Shown in pieces: positions 49,458 through 60,487 of a stretch of 64,000 nucleotides of DNA. Below the pieces are notes generated by a model that was given only the letters and a program-made list of their open reading frames with translations, did not search any database and was not told where the DNA came from. A program made the translations under genes and the position numbers. This stretch comes from Neodiprion pinetum (lineage: Eukaryota; Arthropoda; Insecta; Hymenoptera; Diprionidae): positions 24,334,470-24,398,469 of the forward strand of contig NC_060238.1 in the NCBI RefSeq assembly GCF_021155775.2, given 5' to 3'. How positions within the stretch are numbered: position 1 is the stretch's first letter; the number at the start of each line of letters is the position of its first letter.

Positions 49458-52322
49458 TAATCTTGATTTAGGAAAAAAGAAGAAGTGAAAATGAAGGTAA
49501 CGAAGAGTACGAATTGTAGCCTCGAATCCCTGGGTCAAGGTACAGCTGGGAATGCGATTGAAGTTAGTAAACGTTAACGCAACGAAACAGCAAGGAGAAA
49601 AAACAATTATTCCAGAAATTTCGAAGGACTTTCAAGAAGTTTCTTACGCAAAATATCAGTGGGTATATTTTATTTATCACGTTGTATTAAATGTCATACA
49701 TTTCTAAAGTTTGTAAGTAACGATTTTTCCTAAACACGAATCGATATAGGAACGTTGCTAACTTCATCCTCATAGCCAGGAAGAACTTTGCAAAATATGA
49801 CAAAATTATTATCGTCGTAGATTGAAAAAAGACAGTCATTTGAATAAGCACAAAACTCGTTTGAATAATCATTTGCCTTAGCAAGTGAACGTTCTTTTTT
49901 TTTGTGGCTATGTGCGACTGTGTAAAAATTTAAAAACATTGCTTTTTAAAACATTACATATTTCCCAAAATAGGCGTTACGGTAACGCGGACATCGAATG
50001 AAAAAAAAAAACAACAAATCACGCACAAATCAATCGACGAATTATCGATATTCTTCATTCGATCTTCCAATCCGATTTTAACGTTAAAATAAACAATATT
50101 TCTTCATCATCCGCAGCTCAAAATCACTGACAGGAATTACAAACGAAGTGAAAATTCTTCGTCCTTTATCCTCTCGCGCGCTCTTCAGTTTCACCCAACT
50201 CATTATCCTCGCTTCGTTTCACCCACCCCGGACTCTCCCCCTCACCTCGCATAAATTTTTTTTTTCTTCAGCAAACCGAAGGTTGATGGTGTGCTTTCCC
50301 TTTTTCTTTTCTTGTCTTCTTTTTTTTTTTTTTTTGTTTGTTCGGTTCAGTTTTTATTTTATTTCTTTTCCCCTTTCCTCCTTTATCCGTCATAATTTCT
50401 CACCGCATCCCTGCATGCGGCGTGTATATTTCATCCCCTCCTCCGACGTCGTCGCGACGACAAAGAGCGCGGATATAAATACAAGTGTAGAAAAACGTCG
50501 CCGCTTAGTTTCAGGCAAAATATAATCAATTAATCACGAGCTCAGCTGACGTGACCGATCGGATTGTACCGAGAGTAAAATATTTCTAGAGTATCGAGAA
50601 CGAAGCGAAAAATGTAGTGTAAGTTTTTTTTTTTTTTCTTTCTTTCTTCTTTCTTTACTCGCTGGAAAAGAGGGTAAAAAGGGTTAGAGAAAACAGGACG
50701 CGGGATAAAAAAAAAAGTGGGGGAAATAATTGTATCGACGTATCGCCGAGGAGAAATCATTCTGAAACGGTTTTCACTCCGTCGATTTGACAATGTCGTA
50801 CGAAATAATAACGAAGGTACAAACCTCGAATCGACTTTTTATCGTGGACGTAAAAATTGAAGCAACTTCTCATTCAAATACCGTATCAATTTTTCCATCT
50901 TCTCACACTTTTCTCGCTTCGCGGTACGTCTTCGTTTTTTTTTTTCTTTTTCTTTTTTTTCTTTTTTATCTTTCATCCCCTCTGGCTTTCGGATGAATTT
51001 TCACGTCCTCAATTTTTCCACGCTTCTCCATATCAACGTAAACTAAGAAGGACGTTTTACCCCTGCAGAGTATACATGCATACATACATACATACATATG
51101 TATACATAGATAGATATATATACAGACACAGGTAAATATAGGTATATCATACACCGGTCGCGAAGTTTTAATATCGCGAGATAGAGACACTCTTTCCAAG
51201 ACGTGATGGGGGAAAAAAAAAGAAGGAAAATATTTTCACTCTCTCTCTCTCTCTCTCTCTTTCCCGTTTTTACCGCAGCCTTCATTCCAGGCGCGATTCG
51301 TGCGACGGAAAAATCCTGAATTAATTTGAATTTCTTTATTTTATTTATTTTTTTCTTTCTTCCCCTCCCCCTCCGACCGCTTCGCCGTGGATATTTTTGC
51401 GGTCTGATACGATAATAATTACTGGAATAACCGAGAGAACGACGCTTCATCGTCATCCGGATGGAATATAAATTATGTACGCAAACTCACGGCTGTATAA
51501 TATGCAACATTTATAGGTATAGTATTATACAGTGAATGTATCCGCAAGCTCGCGCTGTGCGGATCGTGATGATAAATTTGTTCCATCATCCGGGGGACGG
51601 AAGAGGGGGGAGGGGCGGGGAATAATGTTACGTTAGGAATATAACGAATAGATTAAGTTACGTTGATCCGTTTATTTCTCGATTCAATTGCGACCACCAG
51701 AATTCTGAAAAGCTAACTGGGTCAAATATTCTGGAAATAACTTCATTCACAATCGTCTATGTACGATAATGAATTCCACAGATAGGTACGAACCGAACGA
51801 TGGTTTTTAACGCTCCTCTGATTCTACTTCCTTTTCGACATTTTTCTTTTCTTTTTTCTCTCCTCTCTGGATAAACGATCAAAAGAGACTTTCGCGGGTT
51901 TTGCGATAGATTGCGAGAAGCTGAAAAGCGACGTTCATCCGCCAACGGCTTCGTCATAAATATGAAAACCGTCTACGTATATCACCAAATTTTCCGTAAT
52001 AATAAAATAAAAAATACTAAAGAATAATAAAAAAACACGTGAAAATGTGTACAGAGATAGGAATGGATTTATTTTTTTACATTCAAAATTTGTCTCCAAA
52101 TACTTCGAAGCAGTTCCATTTTGATCAATTGTATGTTAATTTTTTTCTTAACTACCAGGTTTCATTTTCACGAAATATGTAACATCGTCCTCTTCGAGTC
52201 TTCGCTTGAATATGTCTAACTTTTTCTTCGTTGCAGATTTATAAGACTGTCGTCCGATTGATCCTATTCGTAATTGCGGGTTGTAAATTAGAACGTGGAT
52301 TTTAATTTTTGTCGAACATCGA
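49458..52322. other. Presumed Dys intron, no gene seen
   Basis: Pyrimidine tracts, a CATA repeat (51074-51093) and a CT tract (51239-51262); the open frames here are built from those tracts. Confidence 0.5.
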
Positions 52323-52641
52323 CTAAAAAGGTAAACTGGGGACTCGTTTCCGTATTTCATCCGAAATTGAAGTCATGTGCTGCATCATTTCGGCTACATC
52401 AAAAAATATTCAATATTGTAAGTACGAGCCGTGAATGATTTGTTATTAAAATAAAGAAAGAATTTTTTTTTTTCATCGACTAATAGAAAACCAGAAAAAA
52501 ACCATTGATACAATCGATATACTTACACGTGTTAAAGAACTGTAAATAGTTATTCCCAGCGGATTCGTCGTCAGCGGATGTCTGACTGATATGCGGCAGA
52601 AATAGCAACGCGGCGATAAGCAAAACGGTGAACCGTATCAT
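52323..52641 (-). CDS. Small secreted peptide gene, two exons, family not recognised
   Basis: Exon 1 (52527-52641) starts MIRFTVLLIAALLFLPHIS, a strong signal peptide with likely cleavage near QTSA, continues DDESAGNNYLQFFN and ends at an excellent donor (ACGT|GTAAGT, phase 1). An acceptor (TTTTTTGATGTAG) opens exon 2 (52323-52393) in the matching phase: EMMQHMTSISDEIRKRVPS, stopping at a TAG beside a T5 tract. Total 61 residues, about 40 after processing, acidic at first and then basic. The same DNA one frame over stays open for another ~57 codons past this stop, so a one-base slip in the T tract may have shortened a longer protein. It lies in the presumed upstream intron of Dys, on the same strand. 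No homologue is recognised. It could be an effector, immune or neuro-type peptide, but the sequence does not say which. Confidence 0.6.
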
Positions 52642-52702
52642 GACGAGGTTGATTATTTAACGTTGAATGCAGCTTTATGATTAAGTCAAATCGAAGCTGC
52701 CG

Positions 52703-52710
52703 TATTTATA
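52703..52710 (-). promoter_or_regulatory. TATA box of the small secreted peptide gene
   Basis: TATAAATA read on the minus strand, about 62 bases before the ATG at 52641, with a plausible start site near 52680. It supports the gene as a real transcription unit. Confidence 0.6.
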
Positions 52711-53740
52711 CCCGATTAGCGATGCATTGACTCGATCTTATTGCCCACTCATCTAATTGCACAGTTGCACCGAATACTTGAATTTGTTTTGCAACAAACC
52801 GCGGGCGACATTTTCGCCAAAGTCATATTGACCCCCTTGTCCCACGAGGATGTAATACGCGGCAAGTAACAGCTGAATCTATTTACTTGACCCCAAATTA
52901 ATGTCGACGGTCTTTACGGAGACGCGACCTTGCACCAATTAATTATATTGTTCGCTGCGCGAGGTTAATTGAAATAATAAACGAAAACTATGAATAAACT
53001 AAAAATAAACTTGGGATCGAGAGGGATGGGTGAGGTGGTTAAGTGCGGAAGTGATTGAGATAATTTAGACCGCGTTAAGAACGGCTTTAATAACACTGCA
53101 AGCACCTAATCCTGGTGAGTTAGCTGGGATGAAACGAGTCGGCGAGCCTATTTACACCCGGCCAATCTACTTCACCTAAATAATTTCACGACGCCGGTGA
53201 AACCTTCAACGAGAACACGTTTTGAGAAACGCGAATTCGGCCTTGTTCAAGTGCAGCTGACCAAACAGTCGGCGAATTTTGATGAAATTATTTTCATATT
53301 ACCGCAGCCTGGAATCGAAAATCGAATGAGGTGGAAGTTATAACTTCGTTACTGTAGTAACGTTGCTTCAGGTAAAACTTACTAGGACGTTACTGGGACC
53401 CTCGGAATTTTTTTAAATTTATCTAATGAATAATAACGAAGAAAACATGTTCAAATTTTACAACAATCATTGTTTCAATGACGTTTCGTTACGCTGACGT
53501 TACCAACTTCAGCCTTCTGAACTTGTCACGTGAATAACCCAAGTATTTATTTGTCTGGCTCTAAGCAGACTCGAGGCATGTTCACTGGCTTTATAATGTC
53601 GTGGATCAAGTTTTTCGACATCGGCTAGTAGTTGTTAATGAAATGGTGAAGTGTTCGCGAAGAAGTTTAGGTGCAGTAACAATATTGGACGAAGGAAAGG
53701 TGGACTCGATAAACACGGTCTGCGTAGTAATAGTTGCCTG

Positions 53741-54337
53741 AAAGTTTGAAAGCTCCGAAGAACTTTCAGGATGAATGCGACGTACCGTCTGGATGAAAAG
53801 TTGTGAGAGTATAGAAAAAACTCTTCTCAACTTGTCGATATCTTAGCTTGAGTCATTCGAATTTGCTCGAAATCGTTTCCACTTTATGGTAATGAGTGGA
53901 ATTCATCCGTACTAAACATCTTCTGGACTAACGACATTTTCGGACATGTTTCGAAGGATTTTATCTACTTTCCCAACGTCTGACGTAGACATTGCAACCC
54001 ATCGATGGTTACCTGAACCGTAATTGAACAACGCAGTTTGCTGCAAGTTTGAAAGCTCCGGATGACTTTGAGGATGAATAGTTGGTAGAGTAGAGAAGAG
54101 ACTCTTCTCAAATAGTCGTTATCTTAGCTTGTGTAATTCGAATTTGCTCAAAATCGTTTCCACTTCACGGTAATAAGGATTTTAATTTATCCGTACTCAA
54201 CATCGTCCGGGATTAATAACATTGCCGGCCATGTTTCGAAGGATTTTATCTACTTTTTTCCAACTTCTCGCACGGACTTTACAGCCCATTGATGGTTACC
54301 TAAACCGTAATTGAGCAGCGCAGTTCGCTCGATTAAG
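53741..54337 (+). repeat. Two-copy tandem duplication, unit ~300 bp
   Basis: Unit A (53741-54040) and unit B (54041-54337) share landmarks in order: AAGTTTGAAAGCTCCG, ACTCTTCTCAA, ATCTTAGCTTG, AATCGTTTCCACTT, CATGTTTCGAAGGATTTTAT and ATGGTTACCT. They differ by scattered substitutions and small indels. Neither unit has a convincing ORF. Confidence 0.7.
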
Positions 54338-57300
54338 GGACGCGTAGTTTCAGGAACGAGTTTTATCAGCTATAGACACACTCTGAGCCATTTCGCGTGC
54401 AGCTCAGCTCCAGTGGCGATATAACTTTAACGATTGTCACGTAGGCTGGTTAATTACGTTCGCCTGCAGACATTGAATTCGGGACGGAGATTTCCACACT
54501 GTAGAGTCTTGTTTACGACGTCGCATGGCGCCGCGCAATCATCTTGAACGATATTGTTGTGGAAAAGCTAGGGTACGAAACTTGACGAAGTTGCTTTTCA
54601 GAGGGACGACGATGTGTTTCAAACCCGAAGGCGGAGGGTTGAAAAACGTCGTAGAAGTCCCGTAATAACGCGATCGCGTCGTTTTCAGACCTCGCCTGAA
54701 CTCGCGGGGGGTTAAAAGTGAGAGAAGAAAAAAAAAAATGGTTCTCCAAAAATATCCAATCTTACGCTGCTGAAGGTAAAAGGGTATTGTAAAAATAACA
54801 CGGGTCTTCGACTGAAAAACTGCACAGATTTGTTTATACCGTTTCTTGTAGATTTTTAATCACTGAAACCGGTAAAAATATTCAAGAAATTTCATCGCGT
54901 AATGTTTTTTTATTCAACACGTGTTCGTAGTTTTATTTACAGTTGAACTCCGATTAAACTCGAAATCTGGTATCGTACTCTTGATTGAAAATGGAAATCA
55001 TTTTTGGGAAACATAATGTTTACCAAAAACATCCCATGTAGCTGAAATAAAGTATTTTTTTGCAGACCTGTGAGATAATAATAATAAGAAGAAGAAGAAA
55101 AAGAAGAAGAAAAGCAAAATGACGAATGCTTGCTGAGAGGAAAAAAGAGACACATCAGCGGGTGAATCCAAAAATTTTAATCGAGGCTTCTGTGCACCGT
55201 CCTCGCAATCGCAAAGAAAATTGTCAAGGCAGAACGAGGTGTGCATAAGTATACGGTATAAAAAAGGAGAGCGGATTTGAACAGCGAAATAAAATGAAAT
55301 CACCACCGCAGAAAGGAAGATTGCAAAAATAAATAACCAGCAATTTTCATCTTTTTCGTTTTTTTCCTTTCATTCTTTGTTAAGAGAATAAAAACAGATT
55401 CTTTCTCTAATTCCTCTTCGTCCCTTTGATTTCTCGAAGTTTTCTGTACTCTTGCAGCAAAGTTCGAGCGAAGCTTTTATGAATTATTCAGTATCGCCGT
55501 ATCGTCGATACAACCCTTCAAGCATCGTACTCGCATCTGCTTCGGATCAGGCCTCAGAGGATTAGAGATTCAATATTCAGGATTCAAGGGCCGGATGTTC
55601 CGACGAATTTACGGCGGTCCGCAGAGTTGTAAGAAAAACGTTGACCATCCGAAAAAACCAAAAGAGGTGACGGAAAGTTTTCTGTTTTTTTGTCCTCGAC
55701 GAAGCGACGATGAGTACATGAATAAATTCATACATTCTTTTTACATCTACGCACGTATGTAAGTATGTATGTATACTTTGTACGTTATATTATATCAAAG
55801 CCGAGCTCGAGGAAAAACGGAAAGGATTTTTTTCATCTTTTTCCCACCTTTATTTAACGACGAGTTTCTCGTCGAAAGCGACTCGTTGGATTTAGCGTTG
55901 GTTTGAGTTTAACTTTCCCCATAAAAACCACCTGCCATTCAACGAACGCCTCTGTCTGCATCTTTTTCACAATTCGTTGATAATTTTCTGGAGATCGTTC
56001 TCGTTTTATCATTACCACTTACTATTTTCGTCCTCTGGATAACAACAAGCAATCCCAAGTAAGCGAGTTCCACGAGAGAAAACGAAAATACGCCACGCGA
56101 TCGTTGTCTTAAAATTTCTCCAACTGTTCCAACGAACATTTATTACACCACCGAACGAAATCCAGCTTTATTAAATTTCATCTCTGTTTAGTTATTCGTA
56201 CATAAATATCGTAATAACAAAAATCGTGAGAATTTTAGATGACATTATTTTTGTTTTCGACTCGCCGTATAAAGCTCGTGACATAGTTTCAGAGACGAGC
56301 TGGGCCGAGATGAAAATGAAAAAGAAAAGAGAGGAAAAGAAAAGAAACGAAAAAGAAGAATATCCAAGTATTACGAGGGCAACTCCGAGGGCTTTGGAAT
56401 CCGTATTGGAATCCCTCCCTTTGTTGTCGAGGAACTTTAACAACGGGAGCTGTTTCAACGGCAGATGGTTTTGAGATTCGCAAAATTACAATGCAGGCTA
56501 TATTACGTCAGAGATTCGGGATTGCGGATCTCACGGAAAAAGAAATTGTCGCAGGCGTCTTTGAAATTTGGAGTAAAAATTATGGGTTTGGTGTAGATTT
56601 GCGTTATTACGTACGTTAATGTCCTCTTTGTTTATGTAATACGATGAAATTTCGCCAAAGGTAAACCAAAAAAAAAAAAAAAAAAATAGACGTGGATGAA
56701 AAACGTGACTATCCAGACTTTCGCAATGATTATTATCGTTTACTTTTTTTCCCGCAAAAGTTGAGAGGGGAAAATATGCCGCCTGCGTCCCGCTTTTCGG
56801 GTCGAAAAAGTTAACGTCACGGTTGAGTCGGGGATAAAATTGATTTAATTATACGACAAGCTCGCGGTAATACTTCAATCGCACTGTATCGATGAAGAAA
56901 AGATCTCGCGAAGTGGTAAAAGTGAACGGGCGAGGGCGACAAACGGCTAAAGACGAGAACCCGAAGGTGTGTCTGAACATAACGGCTGTTTCCACGCATC
57001 GTCCAACCGTTGACTCGTACTACTTGAGGCCAAGCGCGTGAATAATTCTGCTGCATCTACGCGAATCAGACGAAAACGAGCGTCTATGACCGATAAGGAG
57101 AAACAGGCCTCGATCTGTGACATTGATTGATCGTGAGATGAAAACAATGCTGGAACTTGAAGGCGGGCAATTAAAACGGGTTCGGAAAGTTTCGTCGATG
57201 CCAATTAATTTTAGCGCTACATCTGTATTAAATGAAGTATTGAAAAAATGTCAACGAGTTAAAAAAAATTTTTTATACCGTTGACAATGATGTAAAGTAT

Positions 57301-57575
57301 TCTTTGCTCGACTGCTCTACAGACTGTACTGAATATGATTTATAAAATTATTAATCAAAATGGAGCCTCATGTTTTTTACAGCTTCGGGGTTTTTCCTCA
57401 TCTGCGCAACCAGAGATATCAAAAAATTATCGACACGCTTCAAAGCCGTGGTAAAGAAGCGACGACGAATGATTAGGAAACGAATAACACGCCATTCGCT
57501 CTAACGCACAGCGAGTCCACGCGAGTTGAGATAACTCAAATCAATAAATGTAAACTTTTGTGTCAAAAGTATACC
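54338..57575. other. Presumed Dys intron, no gene seen
   Basis: Nothing assigned except the short dispersed repeat at 56787-56840 and simple tracts such as GAA-rich 55087-55113. Confidence 0.5.
56787..56840 (+). repeat. Short dispersed repeat, copy 2
   Basis: Counterpart of 13597-13655, in the same orientation, containing CGTCCCGCTTTTCGGG and GGTTGAGTCGGGGATAAAA. Confidence 0.45.
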
Positions 57576-57723
57576 AGTGTCAAAATAAGGAAAATAATGA
57601 ACACGTTATCAACTAAATTTCGTATCTTTTTCTGAGATATGTATAATGTCAATATACATTTCGCAGAAAAAAAAACGAAACTTAGTTGATAACATATTCG
57701 TTATTTTCCTTATTTTGACACTT
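57576..57723. mobile_element. Near-perfect 148-bp hairpin (palindromic element)
   Basis: The left arm AGTGTCAAAATAAGGAAAAT... pairs with the right arm ...ATTTTCCTTATTTTGACACT. Complementarity continues inward (TTTTTCTGAGATATGTATA with TATACATTTCGCAGAAAAA), leaving a loop of only a few bases. It is either a fully palindromic MITE or the source of a long hairpin RNA. Confidence 0.65.
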
Positions 57724-58709
57724 AAACTGTGTTATGTGGAACGTTAAATGTATTCAAACGATAATCAAGTTATGCGGAGAATTTCTGAAAACAGATAAGC
57801 TTCTCCGGTCATCCGATCCCATTAATCATCATATCACACCGGTATCGCAACAGCGTATAAAAACGAGGAAAAATTTTACACCTCCGATGAGCTTAATTGT
57901 CGTAATGATATTCGAGATTGGTAGGTAAATGAACAAAGCGATTTCACAACCAAGTCTTTGTACGCTCAGCATCGAAATACGTCTCAGTACCGTAAAAATC
58001 TGTCAAATTCGGGGAAAAAAACTGTCACTAATTGCCATAACACGAGCAATAGACGGCTTTGCAGTCCAGAGTGTCATTTATTGTCGTTGCTTGTGCGAAA
58101 TGTTGTTGTTCTCGATACGTACTAAGAAGCTGAAGAATTACATCGAACGAAAAGACGAGTAGCACCGAGTTTGAAAAATAAATAATCCTCTGTAGTTTTC
58201 AAATAAAAAGAGAATTTACGGTTTTAAATATCGGTCGAACAACGCGGTGACGTTTTTCACGACTAAGTGAGCTGTAATGCATCATCTCGGTAGGAAGAGG
58301 TAAGAAACGTAGAATATTGTGAATATCAGTAAAGCAATCGATGCTGTGGATGATAACGCGTGGAAGCATCGGGTCGTCTCGAGATGTTAACGATCTTTGA
58401 TATCGGTGTCGTCAAAGACCTTCACACTTTTTAAAACGCGATGCGAGCATCGAAGCATTGAACAGAGAAAGACGCTACGCGTGGATCGGTGAAGCGGTGA
58501 GGATTCAAGGTAAGTGTACGTTTTATTCGTCAAGGCTGAGCGGACAAGTTTTAAAACTGGTTAAACCTGAAACCCGCTGATCAAGTCGACCACAATTATC
58601 CGCGGTCGAGATGCGAAGCGAACAGTCGAAAGGAATCCACATTCGTGTTCTAACGGAGTAGAAAGTCAGTAATTCGCATCAGCGAGGAGTTTAGAAATAA
58701 AGTTAAAAA

Positions 58710-60106
58710 ATGGCAGCGCTCCTCGTTTCGTTGCCGCTGCAAATCGCCTGTCAAATAATGTGCGGAACAAATTCAACCAACAATAATCTAAACTGCTGTA
58801 AGTAATCGTCAAAGATGAAATTAATCTAAAAGTTCCGTCGCTGTGACACAAAGATCTTCAATTTTATTTTTATTTTTTTGTTTTCTTTACTCAATCTTTT
58901 CAGTCGATAATACACCGAGTTTTCAGCAACACGCGCCGTTGTCCAAAGGATACGTAGCCTTTCCGGATATCGGGCTCGCCTTCAAATCGTATCACGATAA
59001 AGAAGTGACGTGGGACGAAGCACGGAGACGATGCATCGAAAACGGCGCCAATTTGGCAGTAATCGATTCGATGACCACGCAAGATTACATTATGAAAGTT
59101 AAACCAGCCATGTCTAGCGCTCACGTTGGGATTCACAGATTTTTCAACGGGGAAGAATGGACGAGTGTCAAGAATGGTAAGAGTTTGAACAAGTTTTAAC
59201 GGCGTTACGCAGATATTCAAAATTGCGTGTCTGACCATCGTATTAGGTTTTTCAGACTTTGGCAACGTCTCGTCACGTTGTTGCGAAAGCTTTGTACATT
59301 CCATGTATATGCTTCCAAGATCTTTGAAATTTATAACCGAAAAGTAACGCTGATACAGCAATTTCATGTTTTACGCATGCGATGCGTTGTTGCCACGTCG
59401 CAACGTTTTACGGCCTGCACAGCCGAGTACAACCTCAGACGTGTGTACAGTTTTTTAAATAATTTTTCCCAACATCGTGGAAGTGGTGAATAATTCTGAA
59501 ATATCTTTATCAATTGTTATCGGACTTGATTCTACTGGCAAAAAAAAAATTCACCCAAATTTCGGTGTCACTTCGTTACAAACTTAATCGACAACTTCGA
59601 TTCTCGTCCATTCCTCCATGAGAATACGTGTAAAATGAGCGAAGACATATTTCCTCGTATCTGACAAACAATCCCGTGAATTTATACAAAATTTTAATCT
59701 AACGATCGAATCACATAAATCTGTCGAATCGCCAATTCCCGTACGGTTATGGAACTCCCTTAAAATTGCTCATCTTCATCCAACTCGCGCCATGTTGATC
59801 GCCTATTGTAAAAGCCCTTGAATAAAGTGCTTACTGAACTCAAGATCGACGAAAACTCGCAAAGCTTGAACGCTCAATTCGAAAATCTTTGCGATTTTTT
59901 TCAAGGTCCGTTCATTGATAGGATATAAATTTTCGTCACCAGGTCTTCCCGTGTCTTTGGTTCCATGGGCTCCCAACCAACCGTTCGAGGGTGCCGACTT
60001 GAAATGTGTGGGGATGTGGCACGACGGAAGAGGACTTTTTTCCGAAACGTGCACCGACAAACGACACTTCCTTTGCGAGATATCGATACCAAAGGAGAAT
60101 GTTTAG
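58710..60106 (+). CDS. Secreted C-type lectin-like protein with a transposon in intron 2
   Basis: Exons 58710-58797, 58904-59176 and 59943-60106 (phase 1 introns) encode 174 residues. A signal-like N-terminus (MAALLVSLPLQIACQIMCG) precedes the lectin domain from residue 45 (GYVAFPDIGLAFKSY) to the end. VTWDEARRRC carries Cys 73; Cys 142, 157 and 165 complete the four canonical cysteines. PWAPNQP stands at the ligand-motif position: NQP rather than EPN or QPD. The paralogue at 60488-61299 is close in sequence and intron content, showing recent tandem duplication. Intron 2 (766 bp) carries a ~570-bp insertion missing from the paralogue. A poly(A) signal AATAAA lies at about 60229. No TATA box is evident; an AGTCAGTA initiator-like site sits near 58665. 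Likely a hemolymph recognition protein by family; the ligand is unknown. Confidence 0.9.
59190..59765 (-). mobile_element. ~545-bp dispersed repeat, copy B, inserted in a lectin intron
   Basis: This is the inverted match of 45316-45860. It occupies most of intron 2 of the 58710-60106 lectin gene. The paralogous intron at 60953-61147 has matching sequence on both sides (GTAAGRGTTYRAAC, then CTCATC.TCATC... and GATCGACGAAAACTCGC-like) but no insert, so the element arrived after the gene duplication. Confidence 0.7.
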
Positions 60107-60132
60107 CTGCGGCGAATACTTGTAATTTCAGA

Positions 60133-60234
60133 CCGAATTGTATATTAGTAGTTGGCAGAGGAATTGCGACAAACTACTGCGATAAACAAACCAGTTACTT
60201 ATGTGAAATTTTTCCATTTTTACTTAAACAATAA
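60133..60234 (+). pseudogene. Relic of the C-terminal half of a lectin domain
   Basis: Twenty-seven bases after the stop of the 58710-60106 gene, one frame reads PNCILVVGRGIATNYC then DKQTSYLCEI and a stop. This lines up with the final stretch of the upstream lectin (C..GRG....C.DK...LCEI). A CAG precedes it (60129-60131), but its phase (one leading base) does not fit the phase-1 donor of exon 2. The AATAAA overlapping its end suggests that it now lies in the 3' untranslated region. It is probably the remnant of an exon 3 from a lost or recombined third copy. Confidence 0.6.
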
Positions 60235-60397
60235 AATATCCTTCGTCTTTCAAACTATTTTTTTTTTCCACGGTTTAATAATCCATTTACTTTTATTTTA
60301 TTCTTATACAACACTCGGTAAGCGATACTCGGATTCTTCGCACGGGTTTATCTGTCGGTACGAGATAAGAAAAGTCAAAGGGGGAGAATATCTTACG

Positions 60398-60425
60398 TAT
60401 AAAACATCGACAGATCGTCGTCAGC
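60398..60425 (+). promoter_or_regulatory. TATA box of the lectin gene at 60488
   Basis: TATAAAA at 60398-60404, with an initiator-like GTCAGC about 25 bases downstream, precedes the ATG by 90 bases. Confidence 0.55.
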
Positions 60426-60487
60426 GGGAGTAAACGCAGAGGAAACGTAGAGTCAGTCGGTACGAAGTTGAATAATAAACTCGAAAA

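Noticed and set aside
57734..58162. Two adjacent plus-strand frames between the hairpin and the lectin pair
   Set aside because: Separated by a stop, with no signal peptide, promoter or recognisable motif. The GTAGGT between them is a weak donor with no partner acceptor.
59965..60234. 89-codon frame spanning the end of a lectin gene and the relic after it
   Set aside because: Its first part is out of frame with the lectin exon. The continuity with the relic is accidental.
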